A DNA stretch of 64,000 nt from contig NZ_CP022278.1 of assembly GCF_002216145.1 (NCBI RefSeq), forward strand, positions 868,001 through 932,000, in the 5' to 3' direction. Source of the DNA: Neisseria chenwenguii (GTDB taxonomy: Bacteria; Pseudomonadota; Gammaproteobacteria; Burkholderiales; Neisseriaceae). Below are positions 61,973 through 64,000 of the stretch, one piece after another; within the stretch, counting starts at the first letter, position 1, and each line of letters opens with the position of its first letter. The translations under genes and the position numbers were made by a program. Under the pieces are notes generated by a model, which was given only the letters and a program-made list of their open reading frames with translations, was not told the origin of the DNA and did no database searches.

Positions 61973-63379
61973 ATGCTAAACCTCTACAACACCCTCACCC
62001 GCCAAAAAGAACCCTTCTCCCCCATCAATCCCGAAAACGTGCGCATGTACGTTTGCGGCATGACGGTTTACGACTACTGCCATCTCGGCCATGCGCGCGT
62101 GATGGTGGTATTCGACATGATTGCCCGCTGGCTGCGCGCGCGCGGTTATCCGCTCACTTACGTGCGTAACATTACCGACATCGACGACAAAATCATCGCG
62201 CGTGCCGCTGAAAACGGCGAGACCATCGGCGCGCTGACCGCGCGTTTCATTCAGGCCATGCACGAGGATGCGGCGGCGTTGGGCGTGCTGCGTCCCGATG
62301 CCGAACCGAAGGCCACCGAACACGTCGGCCAGATGATCGCCATGATTGAGCGGCTGATTGCCAACGGCAAGGCGTATACGGCGGACAACGGCGACGTTTA
62401 CTACGCCGTGCGCGAGTTTCCCGAATACGGCCAGCTTTCCGGCAAGTCGCTCGACGATCTGCGCGCGGGCGAGCGGGTGGAAGTGGACGGTTTCAAGCGC
62501 GACCCGCTGGATTTTGTGCTGTGGAAAGCGGCCAAGCCCAACGAAGCCGATTTTTGGGAAAGCCCGTGGGGCAAAGGCCGTCCGGGTTGGCACATCGAAT
62601 GTTCGGCGATGGGCGAAGAGCTGTTCGGCGACGTGTTCGACATCCACGGCGGCGGTGCGGATTTGCAGTTTCCGCATCATGAAAACGAAATCGCGCAAAG
62701 CGTCGGCGCGCACGGCGGCGTGTGCGGCCACGACCATGCGGGCAAACCCGTTGCCAGCCATGTGAAATACTGGCTGCACAACGGTTTCATCCGCGTGGAC
62801 GGCGAAAAAATGTCCAAATCGCTGGGCAACTTCTTTACCATCCGCGACGTTTTGAAACAGTACGACGCCGAAATCGTGCGCTTCTTCATCCTGCGCGCCC
62901 ACTACCGCAGCCCGTTGAACTATTCCGACGCGCACCTCGACGATGCCAAAGGCGCACTCACACGCCTGTACACCGCGCTGAAAAACACCATGCCGTCTGA
63001 AAACGCGGATTTGGACAACGATTACGTCGCCCGCTTCAACGCCGCGATGGACGACGATTTCGACACCGTTCAGGCCGTGGCCGTGCTGTTCGAGCTGGCG
63101 AACGAAGTCAACAAAACCCGAAACGCAGATTTGGCCGCCTGCCTGAAACACTTGGGCGGTATCATCGGCCTGCTGCAACGCGAGCCGCAAGAATTTCTGC
63201 AAGGCGGCAATGTTTCAGACGGCCTCTCCAACGAAGAAATCGAAGCCCTGATTGAAGCGCGCAAACAGGCGCGTGCCGATAAAAACTGGGCCGAATCCGA
63301 CCGCATCCGCGATGTTTTAACCGCCGCCAACATCATTCTGGAAGACGGCGCAGGCGGAACAACCTGGCGGCGCGGTTAG
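61973..63379 (+). CDS. cysS: Cysteinyl-tRNA synthetase
   Basis: CysRS charges tRNA-Cys. The 468-residue class I enzyme has Cys28 of the zinc site in [22 protein letters not shown] at 37-40, GWHIECSAM and [14 protein letters not shown] for the other zinc ligands, and KMSKS near 279 ([10 protein letters not shown]). The frame opens at 61928, but ATG 61973 starts [15 protein letters not shown]. In-gene DUS copies occur near 62990 and 63220. Confidence 0.98.
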   Translation: MLNLYNTLTRQKEPFSPINPENVRMYVCGMTVYDYCHLGHARVMVVFDMIARWLRARGYPLTYVRNITDIDDKIIARAAENGETIGALTARFIQAMHEDAAALGVLRPDAEPKATEHVGQMIAMIERLIANGKAYTADNGDVYYAVREFPEYGQLSGKSLDDLRAGERVEVDGFKRDPLDFVLWKAAKPNEADFWESPWGKGRPGWHIECSAMGEELFGDVFDIHGGGADLQFPHHENEIAQSVGAHGGVCGHDHAGKPVASHVKYWLHNGFIRVDGEKMSKSLGNFFTIRDVLKQYDAEIVRFFILRAHYRSPLNYSDAHLDDAKGALTRLYTALKNTMPSENADLDNDYVARFNAAMDDDFDTVQAVAVLFELANEVNKTRNADLAACLKHLGGIIGLLQREPQEFLQGGNVSDGLSNEEIEALIEARKQARADKNWAESDRIRDVLTAANIILEDGAGGTTWRRG

Positions 63380-63416
63380 GCCGTCTGAAAAATATTTGCG
63401 GTTCAAAGCCAACGGA

Positions 63417-63444
63417 AGGCCGTCTGAAAATTTTCAGACGGCCT
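63417..63444 (+). terminator. cysS terminator (inverted DUS)
   Basis: AGGCCGTCTGAAAA pairs directly with TTTTCAGACGGCCT, with no extra loop bases. A further single DUS lies at 63378. Confidence 0.65.
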
Positions 63445-63525
63445 CTGCCATTTTCCCCACCCCAAAAATTTGATTTTCCCGACAAAGCACGCATCTCTAC
63501 CAGCGTTACAGAAAGGAGTCCCGAT

Positions 63526-64000
63526 ATGCCCCGTTTTTCCGTCCTCAACCTGGTTCCCCGCCGCGCGGGCGGCAGTTACGCCGATGCAATGGCGGCGATG
63601 GTGCGGCTGGCCCAGACCGCCGAACGGCTCGGCGCCGCGCGCTATTGGATTGCCGAACACCACAACATGAAAAACCTCGCCAGTTCCGCGACCCAACTGC
63701 TGATCCAGCACACGCTGGCCAACACCGCCACGCTCAAAGTCGGCTCGGGCGGCGTGATGCTGCCCAACCACAGCCCCTACATCGTCGCTGAACAATACGG
63801 CACGCTCGCCACGCTCTATCCAAACCGTGTCGAACTCGGCCTCGGCCGCGCGCCCGGCACCGACCAGCGCACCGCCCGCGCCCTGCGCCGCCACAACCTT
63901 CATCACGACTTCCCCGCCGACATCGCCGAGATGCGCAGCTATTTCGCCGACACCGCATTGGTACACGCCTATCCCGCCGCCGGCTTGGACGTACCCGTCT
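63526..64000 (+). CDS. Luciferase-like monooxygenase (partial, cut by window end)
   Basis: GAAAGGAG precedes ATG 63526 and the frame runs off the window after 158 codons. The N-terminal part has the flavin-dependent luciferase-like pattern: SYADAMAAMVRLAQTAERLG, ARYWIAEHHNMKNLASSAT, VGSGGVMLPNHSPYIVAEQY, and YPNRVELGLGRAPGTDQRT. This is the MsnO8-type LLM-class oxidoreductase group found widely in bacteria; the substrate is unknown. The C-terminal half is missing. Confidence 0.85.
   Translation, partial: MPRFSVLNLVPRRAGGSYADAMAAMVRLAQTAERLGAARYWIAEHHNMKNLASSATQLLIQHTLANTATLKVGSGGVMLPNHSPYIVAEQYGTLATLYPNRVELGLGRAPGTDQRTARALRRHNLHHDFPADIAEMRSYFADTALVHAYPAAGLDVPV

Noticed and set aside
61976..63202. 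408-codon minus-strand frame antisense to cysS
   Set aside because: The composition is the mirror of cysS codons, with no motif; cysS has all its synthetase signatures.

Overview
The window is a stretch of chromosome from a Neisseria species. Copies of the neisserial DNA uptake sequence (DUS, core GCCGTCTGAA) occur throughout, singly and as inverted pairs that double as terminators. Most carry the AG prefix (AGGCCGTCTGAA) and a minority the AT prefix typical of N. meningitidis and N. gonorrhoeae. That dialect, dRS3/NIME-type repeats, a ComP-type pilin and a comE gene beside an rRNA operon point to a commensal Neisseria; I cannot name the species.

Layout. 0-8.8 kb: fatty-acid synthesis genes fabH, fabD and fabG, with a cold-shock/DUF1294 membrane protein before fabD and a tandem run of three paralogous glycosyltransferase-like genes between fabD and fabG. 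9-15.6 kb: a KefB-type antiporter, two identical tRNA-Val/tRNA-Asp units, dnaJ (minus strand), a GDT1-family exporter behind a yybP-ykoY-type manganese riboswitch, an RluA-family pseudouridine synthase, a DUF4124 secreted protein and a 53-residue membrane peptide. 15.7-19.5 kb: leuS, then comP and comE on the minus strand (DNA uptake). 19.9-25.4 kb: a complete minus-strand rRNA operon, 16S-tRNA-Ile-tRNA-Ala-23S-5S, with promoter, boxA-like sites, processing stems and terminator. 25.6-29.5 kb: ribF and ileS. 30-32 kb: gluconate uptake and phosphorylation (gntP-gntK, minus). 32.2-35.7 kb: dnaE (minus). 35.8-40.4 kb: a plus-strand run of small housekeeping genes (S4 RNA-binding protein, oxidoreductase-like protein, PHP phosphatase, PAP2 phosphatase, YheT hydrolase, TRIC channel, trpC). 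40.6 kb: a secreted protein of unknown function that resembles family-56 glycoside hydrolases in motif order.

41.9-60.3 kb is the str/S10/spc/alpha ribosomal-protein supercluster on the minus strand: rpsL-rpsG-fusA-tuf-rpsJ, then rplC through rplQ, including secY, infA, rpmJ, rpsD and rpoA. A strong terminator after rpsJ and a new promoter before rplC split it; the rplC leader holds an attenuator-like hairpin. 60.5-64 kb: obgE, a 41-residue ORF, cysS, and the start of a luciferase-like monooxygenase cut by the window edge.

Most genes are core housekeeping functions (translation, lipid synthesis, replication, competence). I see no prophage, insertion sequence or CRISPR array. The least explained content is the glycosyltransferase triplet, the secreted glycosidase-like protein, several structured RNA leaders and the small ORFs.
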